Of a DNA stretch of 64,000 bases, positions 36,348 through 44,966 are shown piece by piece. Origin of the DNA: Sulfurospirillum sp001602955 (GTDB lineage: Bacteria > Campylobacterota > Campylobacteria > Campylobacterales > Sulfurospirillaceae); NCBI GenBank assembly GCA_001602955.1, contig LVAC01000023.1:186001-250000 (forward strand), read 5' to 3'. The notes beneath the pieces were generated by a model. The model worked only from the letters and a program-made list of their open reading frames with translations, searched no databases and was not told the DNA's origin. A program made the position numbers and the translations under genes. Within the stretch, counting starts at the first letter, position 1; the number at the start of each line of letters is the position of its first letter.

Positions 36348-36694
36348 TAAGGAAGAATCCTACATGTACTCACTTCGATTACCGTACCTTTATCGTTTTC
36401 GTTGATTTCGTTCGGGATGAAACTTTGCGTTCCGCTCACGTAAATAAACCGTTTAAGATCAACCGTCACACCGCCTTGACATGTCAGCGTTTTCCCCTGT
36501 TTAAAAGCATTGACGATCAAGCGGCGTTGTTCGCTTTGGGACGCTTGATAGCTCTCGTAACCGATTGCCGAAGCGAGCAGTACGACCATCGAGCCGATCA
36601 AGGTCTTTTTCATGCGTGAAGAGAGCGTCTCTTTTTTGGTGTACAATACCGCGGCTAGCAGAAGGATTAACACTAAAAAGAGCAAAAATTGCAT
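36347..36694 (-). CDS. uncharacterised membrane-anchored protein between murC and mutS2
   Basis: This 115-residue protein has an N-terminal hydrophobic helix at residues 3-17 and a second at about 32-46 (TLIGSMVVLLASAIGYE). A small soluble domain with two cysteines (LTCQGGVTVDLKRFIYVSG, STCRILP) follows. Stops and starts overlap murC and mutS2 by one base each. From memory, other Campylobacterota have a small gene in the same place. Function is unknown; location suggests an envelope role. Confidence 0.8.
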   Translation of the reverse strand: MQFLLFLVLILLLAAVLYTKKETLSSRMKKTLIGSMVVLLASAIGYESYQASQSEQRRLIVNAFKQGKTLTCQGGVTVDLKRFIYVSGTQSFIPNEINENDKGTVIEVSTCRILP

Positions 36695-38004
36695 TAGACG
36701 ACTCCTCGAAGCTGATACGTAATGTCGCCCGCGCCGAAACTAATCACCACGCCTTCGTCAAAGCGCTCGTAACCTTCTTCGTTCGGGAAAATTTCGATCG
36801 CAGCGTCTTTGCGATGAACTCTGGGTGCAAATACGGGTGCGTACCGCGCAAACGCTTTTTCAAAATCGATAAACACCTCTTTTTCGCCGGCTTTCCATAC
36901 CGGTAAAATAACCAGCTTGTCTACCCCTTCAAAACATTGGACGAAACTTTCGAGATTGTCGATCGTACGTGAATATTTGTGCGGTTGCCAAATCGCCGTG
37001 ATCGTTTTAAGACCCGTCAAATTTGCATAGGTTTTTGCCGAAGCAAGCGTTGCTTTAATCTCGGTCGGATGGTGCCCGTAATCGTCGATAAGGGCGAAAT
37101 TATCCTCTTTGGCAATAATATCGAATCGTTTTTTAATTCCTTTATAACGTTTCAGTTTTTCGCGTACGATTTCCACGTCTTCTTCCACAAGGCTCGCCAA
37201 AATCGCCAAAGAAGCGTCCAACGCCATATGCGCTCCGATGCCCCAAACCTCGAAACGTCCTAAATCTTTGAGCACGAAAGAGGTATAAGGCTCGCCCTCA
37301 TGCATCGTCGTTTCGATCGCTTGAATATCTTTGCTCGGATACAGACGAATCGCGTCCATCTCTTCAAGCGTCGCCAAAAAAGGATCTTCGGCATTGATGA
37401 CGCGAATCGTAGCACTTTGCAAAAAGCGACGATACGCGCCGTAAAAGCGTTCCAAATCGTAGTTGTAATGCTCCATATGTTCCGGTTCGGCATTGGTCAC
37501 GACCGCAACGTAAGGGTTGGAGTTTAAAAAACTCTCATCGCTTTCGTCCGCCTCGAAAATAACGTTATTGCCCTCTTTATAGTACATGTTAGTGCCGTAT
37601 TGTTTACTTTCGGCTCCAATGACGACCGAACCTTCGATCAAAGACGCCAGCATCGCACTGGTGGTACTCTTACCGTGTGCACCGCACACCGAAAAAACCC
37701 GTCTGTTTTTTAAAATGAACACTAAAGCTTGCGAACGCGACATAATCGCGATTCCCTTTTCGCGTGCCCGTACCAACTCGACGTTATCGGGTTTAATAAC
37801 CGCCGAATACACCACCAACTCTTGATCGTTAATGCATGAGGGATCGTGCGGAATGACCACCGAAATGCCCTCTTCTTCCAAACGTGCCGTAATTTTCGTT
37901 GCTTTAATGTCCGAACCCGTAATCTCATATCCTTCTTGTTTGAGATAACGTGCCAATGCCGAAAGCCCGATGCCTCCGATACCTACAAAATGTACTTTTT
38001 TCAA
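36694..38004 (-). CDS. murC: UDP-N-acetylmuramate--L-alanine ligase
   Basis: MurC adds L-alanine to UDP-MurNAc in peptidoglycan synthesis. The N-terminal Rossmann motif HFVGIGGIGLSALARYL, the P-loop CGAHGKSTTSAM, the central FEADESDESFL and the C-terminal DDYGHHPTEI are diagnostic. It starts with TTG at 38002-38004, five bases after a GGG-containing site. Length is 436, near normal. The downstream neighbours are coupled by one-base overlaps. Confidence 0.96.
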   Translation of the reverse strand: MKKVHFVGIGGIGLSALARYLKQEGYEITGSDIKATKITARLEEEGISVVIPHDPSCINDQELVVYSAVIKPDNVELVRAREKGIAIMSRSQALVFILKNRRVFSVCGAHGKSTTSAMLASLIEGSVVIGAESKQYGTNMYYKEGNNVIFEADESDESFLNSNPYVAVVTNAEPEHMEHYNYDLERFYGAYRRFLQSATIRVINAEDPFLATLEEMDAIRLYPSKDIQAIETTMHEGEPYTSFVLKDLGRFEVWGIGAHMALDASLAILASLVEEDVEIVREKLKRYKGIKKRFDIIAKEDNFALIDDYGHHPTEIKATLASAKTYANLTGLKTITAIWQPHKYSRTIDNLESFVQCFEGVDKLVILPVWKAGEKEVFIDFEKAFARYAPVFAPRVHRKDAAIEIFPNEEGYERFDEGVVISFGAGDITYQLRGVV

Positions 38005-38041
38005 TTCAACCCTTTACAAAAATCTTTTACTTTTGACACAC

Positions 38042-39172
38042 TTACTTTGAAGTCGCCATAAAATCTCGTATCTCTTTTAAAATCGTTTCCGTTTTCGTGC
38101 TGTTTTCGACCAAGGCGATACGCACAAATCCATCGCCCATACCGCCGCGCCCTAAAAATCTTCCGGGTAAAACTTTGATATTTTTCTCTTGATAAAGCTT
38201 ACATGTAAAGCCTAAATCGTCTCCGACTTCCAACCAAACGTAAAAGGTCGAAGCAATCGCATCGATGCCTAAAATCGCTTCGGCCAAACGGAGGTTTTTC
38301 GCATACTCTTGGCGCGTGATCTCCACATGCTCCATATCGCTCCATGCAGCCGCAGAGGCTTTTTGCAACGGCAAAGGAATACCCGCACCGATGTACGTTC
38401 GATACTTCATATAGCCGCTCAAAATCTTCTCATCGCCTGCGATGAAGCCTGAACGAAGTCCCGGAGCGGAGCTTCGTTTGGAGATGGAGTTGATGACCAA
38501 GACGTTTTTGAAACTCTCGTTTCCTACATGTAAGGAAGCTTCCAGAAGCGAAACGGGTTTTTCATCGACGTAAATCTCGCTGTAACATTCGTCGTTTAAC
38601 AGCACGATGTCGTATTTGAGTGCAAATTTGACCCACTCGCCCAACTCGTCCAACGAAAGAGTCGATGTGGTCGGATTGTTGGGGAAATTGAGAATGATCA
38701 AATCGGCTTCTTTAAGCTGGGGAAGCGTAATGTCGGGTTTAAACGCATTCTCTTTTGTCAGGTTTAAATGCACGACTTTAGCGCGACTGGCAATCGCCGC
38801 ACCTTCGTAGATCTGATAAAACGGATTGGTATACGCCATCACAGGATTTGGTTTATCGTGCAAAAGGTATTGCGGGAAGTTGAACAACACTTCTCTTGTA
38901 CCAAACGTACACAGTAGTTCGCTCTCTTTGAGCGCAACGCCGAAACGCTTTTGAACAAAAGCGCGCTGTGCTTCCGTGACGTAGGCTTCACCGGATGATT
39001 TTGGATATTTATTTAAAAGTGCGCTGTTTTCTTTGAGTGCATTTTGGATAAACATCGGGGTTTCAAACTGCGGCTCACCGATGGTCAGATTGACCGCTTC
39101 GTACTGCGGATTGGGCGTTACGTCGTTCAATAACGCACTTAATTTTTCAAACGGATAGGGTTCAAAATGCAA
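38042..39172 (-). CDS. dapC: succinyldiaminopimelate aminotransferase
   Basis: This class I PLP aminotransferase probably converts N-succinyl-2-amino-6-ketopimelate to succinyl-diaminopimelate. The opening FEPYPFEKLSALLNDVTPN and LTIGEPQFETP are typical of the Campylobacter group of DapC enzymes. The PLP lysine is in VLVINSISKRSSAPGLRSGF, and ILNFPNNPTTS binds the cofactor. Length is 376. Two copies of the over-represented word, a full TTACATGTAA at 38199-38208 and ACATGTAA at 38526-38533, are inside. Confidence 0.88.
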   Translation of the reverse strand: MHFEPYPFEKLSALLNDVTPNPQYEAVNLTIGEPQFETPMFIQNALKENSALLNKYPKSSGEAYVTEAQRAFVQKRFGVALKESELLCTFGTREVLFNFPQYLLHDKPNPVMAYTNPFYQIYEGAAIASRAKVVHLNLTKENAFKPDITLPQLKEADLIILNFPNNPTTSTLSLDELGEWVKFALKYDIVLLNDECYSEIYVDEKPVSLLEASLHVGNESFKNVLVINSISKRSSAPGLRSGFIAGDEKILSGYMKYRTYIGAGIPLPLQKASAAAWSDMEHVEITRQEYAKNLRLAEAILGIDAIASTFYVWLEVGDDLGFTCKLYQEKNIKVLPGRFLGRGGMGDGFVRIALVENSTKTETILKEIRDFMATSK

Positions 39173-39184
39173 GGTTTTTCCTTT

Positions 39185-39192
39185 TTACATGT
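39185..39192. repeat. TTACATGT word, intergenic
   Basis: A copy of the octamer in the 44-base spacer upstream of dapC, preceded by a run of T on the plus strand. Confidence 0.7.
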
Positions 39193-39216
39193 CACAATTT
39201 AAAATAGAACGAAACG

Positions 39217-39882
39217 CTATTTCGGCATCGCAAATTTTTGCGTGATCAGCTCGCCTTCGTCGTTGAAGTAGAGATAATAGAGCCAATCTTTTTTCACGCT
39301 CAAACCTGCCAAATAACGAAGTGCTAGATTTGCCTGCAACGAAGCGATGTGCATCACGATGGGTGCGGCAATTCCGGAAGGCGTTTTATTGCTGATGACA
39401 AAGGCTTTAAAACTACTCTGCTCGAAAAAACAGACTTGCCCGTTGAACGCCTCGACCGAACCGTAAAGCCACGGCGTATTCACGCTTTTAGCATACGCAT
39501 CGATGGCGGCGCGTGAGGGCAAATTGTCGGTAGCGTCGATGATGAGATCGACCGCAATATCCTTACATGTAAAGTCTTCCAAGCGACCGATATGCGTCGT
39601 AACTTTTACAAAAGGACAACGCTCTTCGATGCTTTTTTTCACCACGTCGGCTTTGAATTTTCCCTCATCGCCCACTTTAAAGGCAATTTGGCGGTGAATA
39701 TTATGCACGCTGACCTCATCAAAATCGACCAAATGGATTTCGCCGATCCCCGAACTTCCCAGTGCATACGCTAAAGAGCTTCCCAAACCGCCGCAACCGA
39801 TGATGACGATTTTTTTACTTTGAAGTCTCTCTTGCGTCGCTTCGCCCCAAAGCTGAATCTGTCGGTGAAAATAGTGCGTCAT
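39217..39882 (-). CDS. ThiF/MoeB/HesA family adenylating protein
   Basis: The E1-like fold binds ATP and normally adenylates the C-terminus of a ubiquitin-like sulfur carrier. The nucleotide loop GCGGLG is at residues 29-34, VDFDEVSVHNIHRQI at 52-66, and DATDN at 116-120. The paired CxxC zinc cysteines of ThiF and MoeB are missing, as is a clear catalytic Cys in the crossover loop, although Cys151 follows FNGQV. At 221 residues it is short. It overlaps the nitrilase-like gene by four bases. Its carrier and pathway are unknown. Confidence 0.78.
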   Translation of the reverse strand: MTHYFHRQIQLWGEATQERLQSKKIVIIGCGGLGSSLAYALGSSGIGEIHLVDFDEVSVHNIHRQIAFKVGDEGKFKADVVKKSIEERCPFVKVTTHIGRLEDFTCKDIAVDLIIDATDNLPSRAAIDAYAKSVNTPWLYGSVEAFNGQVCFFEQSSFKAFVISNKTPSGIAAPIVMHIASLQANLALRYLAGLSVKKDWLYYLYFNDEGELITQKFAMPK

Positions 39883-40670
39883 ACGTTTTCTCGCTTACTC
39901 ACCTGTTTTTTCCATCCCCAGAGTTTTCGCGCTTCGGCTAAGACGTCTTTGTCGATGGTCGCGACGATCATCTCTTCTTTATCCCCGAGGCTCACTTCGA
40001 CTTCGCCGTAAGGGGAGATCAAAGCACTTTGACCGTAAAACTGCCACGTCTCTTCCTCTTTGTAACTGCCGACGCGATTGGCGCGCAAAATATAAACATT
40101 GTTTAGCATCGCACGCATTTTTAAAAGCTCTTCCCAACGTTTTGCCGAATCAAACGTCGAAGAAGTCGCACTTAAGACCACGTCGACGTTTTTACGCATG
40201 ACTTCTTGCCATACCAGATCAAAGTGAAGCTCGTATCCGCTGACGATCCCAAAGCGCAAACCGCCGTGCAAAAAGAGCGGCAACGTGTATTTGGCAATCG
40301 CGTTGGCAAAGAACTTCTCTTCGTTCCAATGCTTATAGTTAATCAAAAATTGCTGATCGAAAAAATGCACCGATTTGGGCGAAAAATGCGCGTTGCTCTT
40401 GTAACAAAAATCCCCTTTGACGTTGACGATCGGCGCGATGACGTGAAGGTTGTATTCGGCGCAAAGCTTTTTGAGCGTTTCGATTTTGTGGTTGGATTGC
40501 TCTTTGATCATTGAGATCGGCATCGTCTCCAACTCTTTAAAAAAGCTGTTGAGCGCATATTCGCTCAACAAGACGACTTCCACCTCTTTTTGCTGGCAAA
40601 TACGAAAATAGTAATCCAATTTCGCTTCGCTCATCGGAAGCGTACTTAACTGTAAAGCGGCTATTTTCAT
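39879..40670 (-). CDS. nitrilase-superfamily protein lacking the catalytic cysteine
   Basis: The fold is the carbon-nitrogen hydrolase type, with Glu37 in LLSEYAL and Lys113 in NYKHWNEEKF at the expected catalytic positions. The usual nucleophile segment, typically ending in CYE/CYD before HFPE or RFPE, reads GIVSGYELHFD here, so glycine 145 occupies the Cys place. The protein is therefore probably not a hydrolase of the usual kind. From memory, Campylobacter homologues also lack the Cys. It lies in a ThiF-like/nitrilase-like/xseB/metX run with four-base overlaps. Confidence 0.78.
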   Translation of the reverse strand: MKIAALQLSTLPMSEAKLDYYFRICQQKEVEVVLLSEYALNSFFKELETMPISMIKEQSNHKIETLKKLCAEYNLHVIAPIVNVKGDFCYKSNAHFSPKSVHFFDQQFLINYKHWNEEKFFANAIAKYTLPLFLHGGLRFGIVSGYELHFDLVWQEVMRKNVDVVLSATSSTFDSAKRWEELLKMRAMLNNVYILRANRVGSYKEEETWQFYGQSALISPYGEVEVSLGDKEEMIVATIDKDVLAEARKLWGWKKQVSKRENV

Positions 40671-40870
40671 GCCTTCTCTTCCTTCTCTTGTAATTTGGCA
40701 TACGTCAATTTGGCTTCTTCAATCATCGCGCTCGCCTCTTTCAGAACCAAAATTCCTTCTTGATACCGCTTCATCCCCTCTTCCAAGGAGAGTTCAGGAT
40801 TGGAGAGTTGCTCCAAGATCACTTTGGCACGCTCTAACTTTACTTCAAAACTCTCGTTTTTTGCTTCCAT
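40667..40870 (-). CDS. xseB: exodeoxyribonuclease VII small subunit
   Basis: XseB is the small helical subunit of exonuclease VII, which degrades single-stranded DNA. The 67 residues show the family pattern SFEVKLERAKVILEQLSNPELSLEEG followed by a second helix (numbers 7-32), with LSLEEGMKRYQEG the most conserved piece. It lies between metX and the nitrilase-like gene with two- and four-base junctions. Confidence 0.92.
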   Translation of the reverse strand: MEAKNESFEVKLERAKVILEQLSNPELSLEEGMKRYQEGILVLKEASAMIEEAKLTYAKLQEKEEKA

Positions 40871-40872
40871 AT

Positions 40873-41982
40873 TTAGACCTTTGCCTCTAAGGCTTTTCGA
40901 ATATAAAAATCAAACGTATCGTATTCGACTAAAAAGGCATCGTGCCCGTAACGACTGTCGATACAATAATAATCCACCCGTTCGCTTCGTCCCATATTGT
41001 CCATCGTCGCTTTGATGAACTCCATCTCTTCGGGCATAAACAAAAAATCGCCTTTAAACGAAATCAACGTCAGTTTGGCTTTGATGTGTTTGAGCGAATC
41101 TTCCAGCGAATCGTAATTACGCGTTGCATCAAAAATATTCATCGCTTTGATAATGTACAAATAGCTTAAAGGATCGAAACGTTTGGCGAAGCTATAGCCG
41201 TTGTATTCCATATAGCGTTCAACTTGAAAACGCCCGAAAAGCTCGTACAAACCGTCCGTCTCGACATAATTACGACCGAATTTTTTGTTCATCGAATAGG
41301 GACTTAAAAAACTGATGTGCCCCGCCATACGCCCGATGGCAAAACTCTGCAAGCCCTCTTCCGTAAAATCGTCCTTATCGTAGTTACCGCCTTTAAAGCG
41401 TTCGTCCTTGACGATGCCTTCCATTGCGATTTTGTTCCACGCAATTGCCCAAGGACCCGTTGCATACGTCGTCGCAAGCAAAATCACCCGTTTCGCGAAA
41501 TGCGGATACTCGATCGACATGCAAAGCCCTTGCATTCCGCCGAGCGACCCGCCGATAATCGCATACGCCTCTTGAATGCCTAAACGTGCGAAGAGATTCA
41601 TTTGCGCTCTGACCATATCGCTAATCGTTAATACCGGAAATTTAAGACGTAAAGGCTCTTGATTTTTTCCCTGAGGACTCATAGGACCGCTCGAACCGAA
41701 ACAACTGCCCAAAATATTGACGCAAATAACGTAATATCGGGTCGTATCGATGATTTTTCGATCGCCGATCATCGGATCCCACCATCCGGCTTTGGTCTCA
41801 TTTTCATAACGACCTGCGGCATGGTGGCTTCCGGTAAGCGCGTGAAAAACGACGATGACGTTGCTTTTATCGTCGTTCATCTCTCCGTACGTTTCGTAGG
41901 CAAGTTGATACGACTCTAAAATACGGCCGCTTTCTAGGTAAAGCGGCTCGTCGAAACGTTCGATAGAGGTTTGTATTTTCAC
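40873..41982 (-). CDS. metX: homoserine O-acetyltransferase
   Basis: MetX acetylates homoserine for methionine synthesis by direct sulfhydrylation. It is an alpha/beta hydrolase with the nucleophile Ser146 in IIGGSLGGMQ. FHALTGSHH and WWDPMIGD are near the N-terminus, and the acid and base residues are in FKGDFLFMP and SRYGHDAFL. A product of 369 residues is the usual size. A TTACATGTAA copy is in the upstream spacer. Confidence 0.95.
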   Translation of the reverse strand: MKIQTSIERFDEPLYLESGRILESYQLAYETYGEMNDDKSNVIVVFHALTGSHHAAGRYENETKAGWWDPMIGDRKIIDTTRYYVICVNILGSCFGSSGPMSPQGKNQEPLRLKFPVLTISDMVRAQMNLFARLGIQEAYAIIGGSLGGMQGLCMSIEYPHFAKRVILLATTYATGPWAIAWNKIAMEGIVKDERFKGGNYDKDDFTEEGLQSFAIGRMAGHISFLSPYSMNKKFGRNYVETDGLYELFGRFQVERYMEYNGYSFAKRFDPLSYLYIIKAMNIFDATRNYDSLEDSLKHIKAKLTLISFKGDFLFMPEEMEFIKATMDNMGRSERVDYYCIDSRYGHDAFLVEYDTFDFYIRKALEAKV

Positions 41983-41990
41983 CGTTATCC

Positions 41991-42000
41991 TTACATGTAA
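41991..42000. repeat. TTACATGTAA word, intergenic
   Basis: A full palindromic copy lies directly beside a hairpin (42001-42020) in the guaB-metX spacer, nine bases upstream of the metX start. Confidence 0.8.
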
Positions 42001-42020
42001 GCGCGTTGCTAAAAACGCGC
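42001..42020 (-). terminator. hairpin after guaB
   Basis: GCGCGTT and AACGCGC form a perfect 7-bp stem with a 6-base loop, starting three bases past the guaB stop. The following bases are TTACATGTAA rather than a T-run, so it may be a weak or processing hairpin rather than a full terminator. Confidence 0.5.
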
Positions 42021-42022
42021 GT

Positions 42023-43471
42023 TTAATTCACACGGTAATTGGGTGCTTCGTGCGTAATGATAACGTCGTGTACGTGACTCTCTTTAAGTCCTGCACTCGT
42101 AATCTCCACGAATTCCGCTTTTTCTTGATAATCGACGATATCGCGAGCACCGACATAGCCCATAGAGGAGCGAAGTCCACCGACGAGCTGAAAAATAACG
42201 TCGCGAATCGATCCCGCATGCGGTACGCGCCCTTCAATGCCTTCAGGTACGAGTTTATCCGCCGCCGTTCCTTCTTGGAAATAACGATCGCTGCTGCCTT
42301 TGGTCATCGCACCGATGCTTCCCATGCCGCGATAGGTTTTGTATTGACGTCCTTGATAGGTAATGAGTTCACCCGGACTTTCATCCGTTCCCGCCAATAA
42401 ACTTCCGATCATCACGCTTTGAGCACCTGCGGCTAAGGCTTTGGCAAAATCGCCCGAATACTTAATGCCGCCGTCGGCGATCACCGGAACACCGTGTTTT
42501 TTACCTACCGCCGAGCACTCTTCGATGGCTGAAATTTGCGGTACGCCCACACCCGAGACGATACGCGTGGTACAAATACTTCCAGGTCCGATACCCACTT
42601 TAATGCCGTCAACGCCGGCTTCGACTAAAGCTTCCGCCGCTTCGGACGTTGCGATATTTCCGGCGATAATATCGACGTTTAGCGTTTTTTTGATCAATTT
42701 CACCGTATCGATAATACCTTTAGAATGGCCGTGTGCCGAATCGAGCACTAAAACATCCGCACCCGCGGCAACGAGTGCCGTCGCACGGTCCAACTGACCC
42801 ACGCCGATCGCCGCGCCGACACGAAGCCTGCCAAACGCGTCTTTATTGGCGTTAGGATACTCTTGACGTTTTTTCAAGTCTTTGATCGTAATCAATCCTG
42901 CTAGTTTATTATGCTCGTCGACGACGGGAAGTTTTTCGACCTTATTTGTTCTAAAAATCGCTTCGGCATCGTCCAAAGTCGTGCCTTTTTTGACGGTAAT
43001 CAAAGGCATTTTCGTCATTAACTGTTCGACTTTTTTACTAAAATCGTTTTCGAAGCGAAGGTCGCGGTTGGTCAAAATACCGATCAAAGTATTGGTGTCA
43101 TCCACAACGGGAACGCCTGAAATTCGATACTCCGACATAATTTCCAAAGCTTCTTTGAGCGTCGCGCTGGCTTTAATCGAAACCGGATCGATGATAATGC
43201 CGCTTTCGCTTTTTTTCACGCGTCTGATCTCGCGTACTTGCGATTCGACGTCCATATTTTTATGCACGATACCGATACCTCCGAGCCGCGCCATCATAAT
43301 CGCCGCACGGTGTTCGGTTACCGTATCCATCGCCGCGGAAATTAACGGAATGTTCAACGTGATATTCTTCGTTAATTTTGTTTTAATATCCACTTCTTTG
43401 GGTAAAATTTCCGAATATTTCGGTACCAATAAAACATCTTCAAACGTCAACGCTCTTTTTCTAATTTTCAT
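42023..43471 (-). CDS. guaB: inosine-5'-monophosphate dehydrogenase
   Basis: GuaB oxidises IMP to XMP, the first step to GMP. The catalytic loop GIGPGSICTTRIVSGVGVPQ holds the active cysteine. Two CBS domains occupy about residues 95-205 (IKASATLKEALEIMSEY, MTKMPLITVKKGTTL). The flap RGMGSIGAM and the C-terminal GGLRSSMGYVGA are conserved. Length is 482. The ATG has AGGAG upstream. Confidence 0.98.
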   Translation of the reverse strand: MKIRKRALTFEDVLLVPKYSEILPKEVDIKTKLTKNITLNIPLISAAMDTVTEHRAAIMMARLGGIGIVHKNMDVESQVREIRRVKKSESGIIIDPVSIKASATLKEALEIMSEYRISGVPVVDDTNTLIGILTNRDLRFENDFSKKVEQLMTKMPLITVKKGTTLDDAEAIFRTNKVEKLPVVDEHNKLAGLITIKDLKKRQEYPNANKDAFGRLRVGAAIGVGQLDRATALVAAGADVLVLDSAHGHSKGIIDTVKLIKKTLNVDIIAGNIATSEAAEALVEAGVDGIKVGIGPGSICTTRIVSGVGVPQISAIEECSAVGKKHGVPVIADGGIKYSGDFAKALAAGAQSVMIGSLLAGTDESPGELITYQGRQYKTYRGMGSIGAMTKGSSDRYFQEGTAADKLVPEGIEGRVPHAGSIRDVIFQLVGGLRSSMGYVGARDIVDYQEKAEFVEITSAGLKESHVHDVIITHEAPNYRVN

Positions 43472-43482
43472 GTGTGCTTCTC

Positions 43483-44841
43483 CTATAACCCTAATGCTCG
43501 CTCTAAGCTCAGCGCACCATCCAGTAACGCTTGCTCACCGTAGGCTTGTCCTATCAATTGTCCGCCGATGGGTAGCCCTTCTTGATTTTTACCCAAAGGA
43601 ACCGAAATACCGGGTAATCCGGCAAGATTCAGTGAAATCGTATAAATATCGCTTAAGTACATCTCTAAAGGGTCCGCTTTAGAGCCGAACTCAAACGCCG
43701 CGGTAGGCGTCACCGGCATAAAAATCAAATCCGCTTCTTGAAAAATCGCTTCGTATTGCGCTTTGATAAAGTGGCGCGCACGTTGCGCTTTAATATAATA
43801 TGCGTCGTAATACCCGCTACTCAAGACAAACGTTCCGAGTAAAATTCTTCGTTTGACCTCTTCGCCGAAACCCAAGCTTCGACTTTGAATAAACATCTCT
43901 TTTAACGAATCGCTGTTGTATCGATTGCCGTAACGGACACCGTCATAACGGCTCAAGTTTGCGCTCGCTTCTGCGGTTGCGATCACGTAATACGTTGCGA
44001 TGTCGTATTTGGAGTTGATAAAATTGCGATACACGATCGTATGTCCGGCACTTTGCAGTGCTTTAATACCTTCCAACATCTTCTCACGCACTTCAGGGCT
44101 TGCTTCATTGAGGTAATTTTCGATGACGGCAATCGTCATTTTACGATCGGGGTTGAGTTTATCGGCAACGCTTTCATGCGCCATAGCGGCACTCGTAGAA
44201 TCTTTAGGTTCGTGTCCCGCGATAATATCGTACAAAATTGCGGCGTCTTCGACGTTTTGCGTAATCGGTCCGATTTGATCCAAAGAGCTCGAATACGCAC
44301 CCAAACCGTAGCGACTCACTTTTCCGTAAGTAGGTTTGAGTCCGACGCAACCGCAAAAAGCCGCGGGCTGACGGATACTTCCGCCTGTATCGCTGCCAAG
44401 TGCCGCAATAGCGATACCCGCCGCAACCGCAGCAGCACTTCCGCCGCTACTGCCGCCCGGAACGCATTTGGGATTATGCGGATTCAAGGTTTTGCCGTAA
44501 AAAGACGATTCCGTGGAGCTTCCCATCGCAAATTCATCCATATTCGTACGCCCAAACGGTGCAAGACCGTGACGTAACATGTTATCGACGACGGTTGCGT
44601 TGTAAGGAGCGACGTAGCCTTGCAAAATGTTCGAACCGCTGGTGACTTCCCAGCCTTTGACTTGAATATTGTCTTTCAACGCGATAGGAATTCCCTCGCC
44701 GTACTCGCCGATCGGTTGATTGGTAAGTTGTTCAACGTATGCACCCAGCTCTTTTTTGGCTACAATCTCTTTTTTTAAGTCGTCTCGAATCTCTTTCAAA
44801 GCTTCGGCAGGAAGGGTTAATGCTTCTTTTAGCGTAATCAA
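43483..44841 (-). CDS. gatA: aspartyl/glutamyl-tRNA amidotransferase subunit A
   Basis: GatA is the glutaminase of GatCAB, which makes Gln-tRNA and Asn-tRNA where direct synthetases are missing. The amidase signature CVPGGSSGGSAAAVAAG carries the Ser-cisSer-Lys triad together with KDNIQVKGW. The best start is TTG at 44839-44841 with AGGAA six bases upstream, giving MITLKEALTLP and 452 residues. This TTG overlaps the stop of a hidden small gene as TTGA. A frame further up to 44889 is not supported. Confidence 0.95.
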   Translation of the reverse strand: MITLKEALTLPAEALKEIRDDLKKEIVAKKELGAYVEQLTNQPIGEYGEGIPIALKDNIQVKGWEVTSGSNILQGYVAPYNATVVDNMLRHGLAPFGRTNMDEFAMGSSTESSFYGKTLNPHNPKCVPGGSSGGSAAAVAAGIAIAALGSDTGGSIRQPAAFCGCVGLKPTYGKVSRYGLGAYSSSLDQIGPITQNVEDAAILYDIIAGHEPKDSTSAAMAHESVADKLNPDRKMTIAVIENYLNEASPEVREKMLEGIKALQSAGHTIVYRNFINSKYDIATYYVIATAEASANLSRYDGVRYGNRYNSDSLKEMFIQSRSLGFGEEVKRRILLGTFVLSSGYYDAYYIKAQRARHFIKAQYEAIFQEADLIFMPVTPTAAFEFGSKADPLEMYLSDIYTISLNLAGLPGISVPLGKNQEGLPIGGQLIGQAYGEQALLDGALSLERALGL

Positions 44842-44966
44842 TGATGTTCCTTTAACTGTTTCGTTCGTCGATTGACGAGATAAACGCACACGCCGATGAC
44901 GATAAAAATAGCGCCGACGGTTTCGAAAATAAAGCTAAGCTGTACGGGAGCACTCAAATCAACCAT
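44838..44966 (-). CDS. small single-pass membrane protein between ileS and gatA
   Basis: A 42-codon frame encodes MVDLSAPVQLSFIFETVG, then the hydrophobic AIFIVIGVCVYLV, then NRRTKQLKEHH. This is one membrane helix with a positive C-terminal end. Its ATG lies inside the end of ileS, overlapping by eight bases as AATGGTTGA, and its TGA overlaps the TTG of gatA by four bases. Such tight junctions on both sides argue for real, coupled translation. From memory, Campylobacter jejuni has a small membrane protein gene in the same slot. Function is unknown. Confidence 0.75.
   Translation of the reverse strand: MVDLSAPVQLSFIFETVGAIFIVIGVCVYLVNRRTKQLKEHH

Noticed and set aside
44842..44889. Longer GatA start at 44889
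   Set aside because: It would overlap the hidden small gene over 48 bases, lacks a ribosome site, and family members start MITLKEAL, matching the TTG start.
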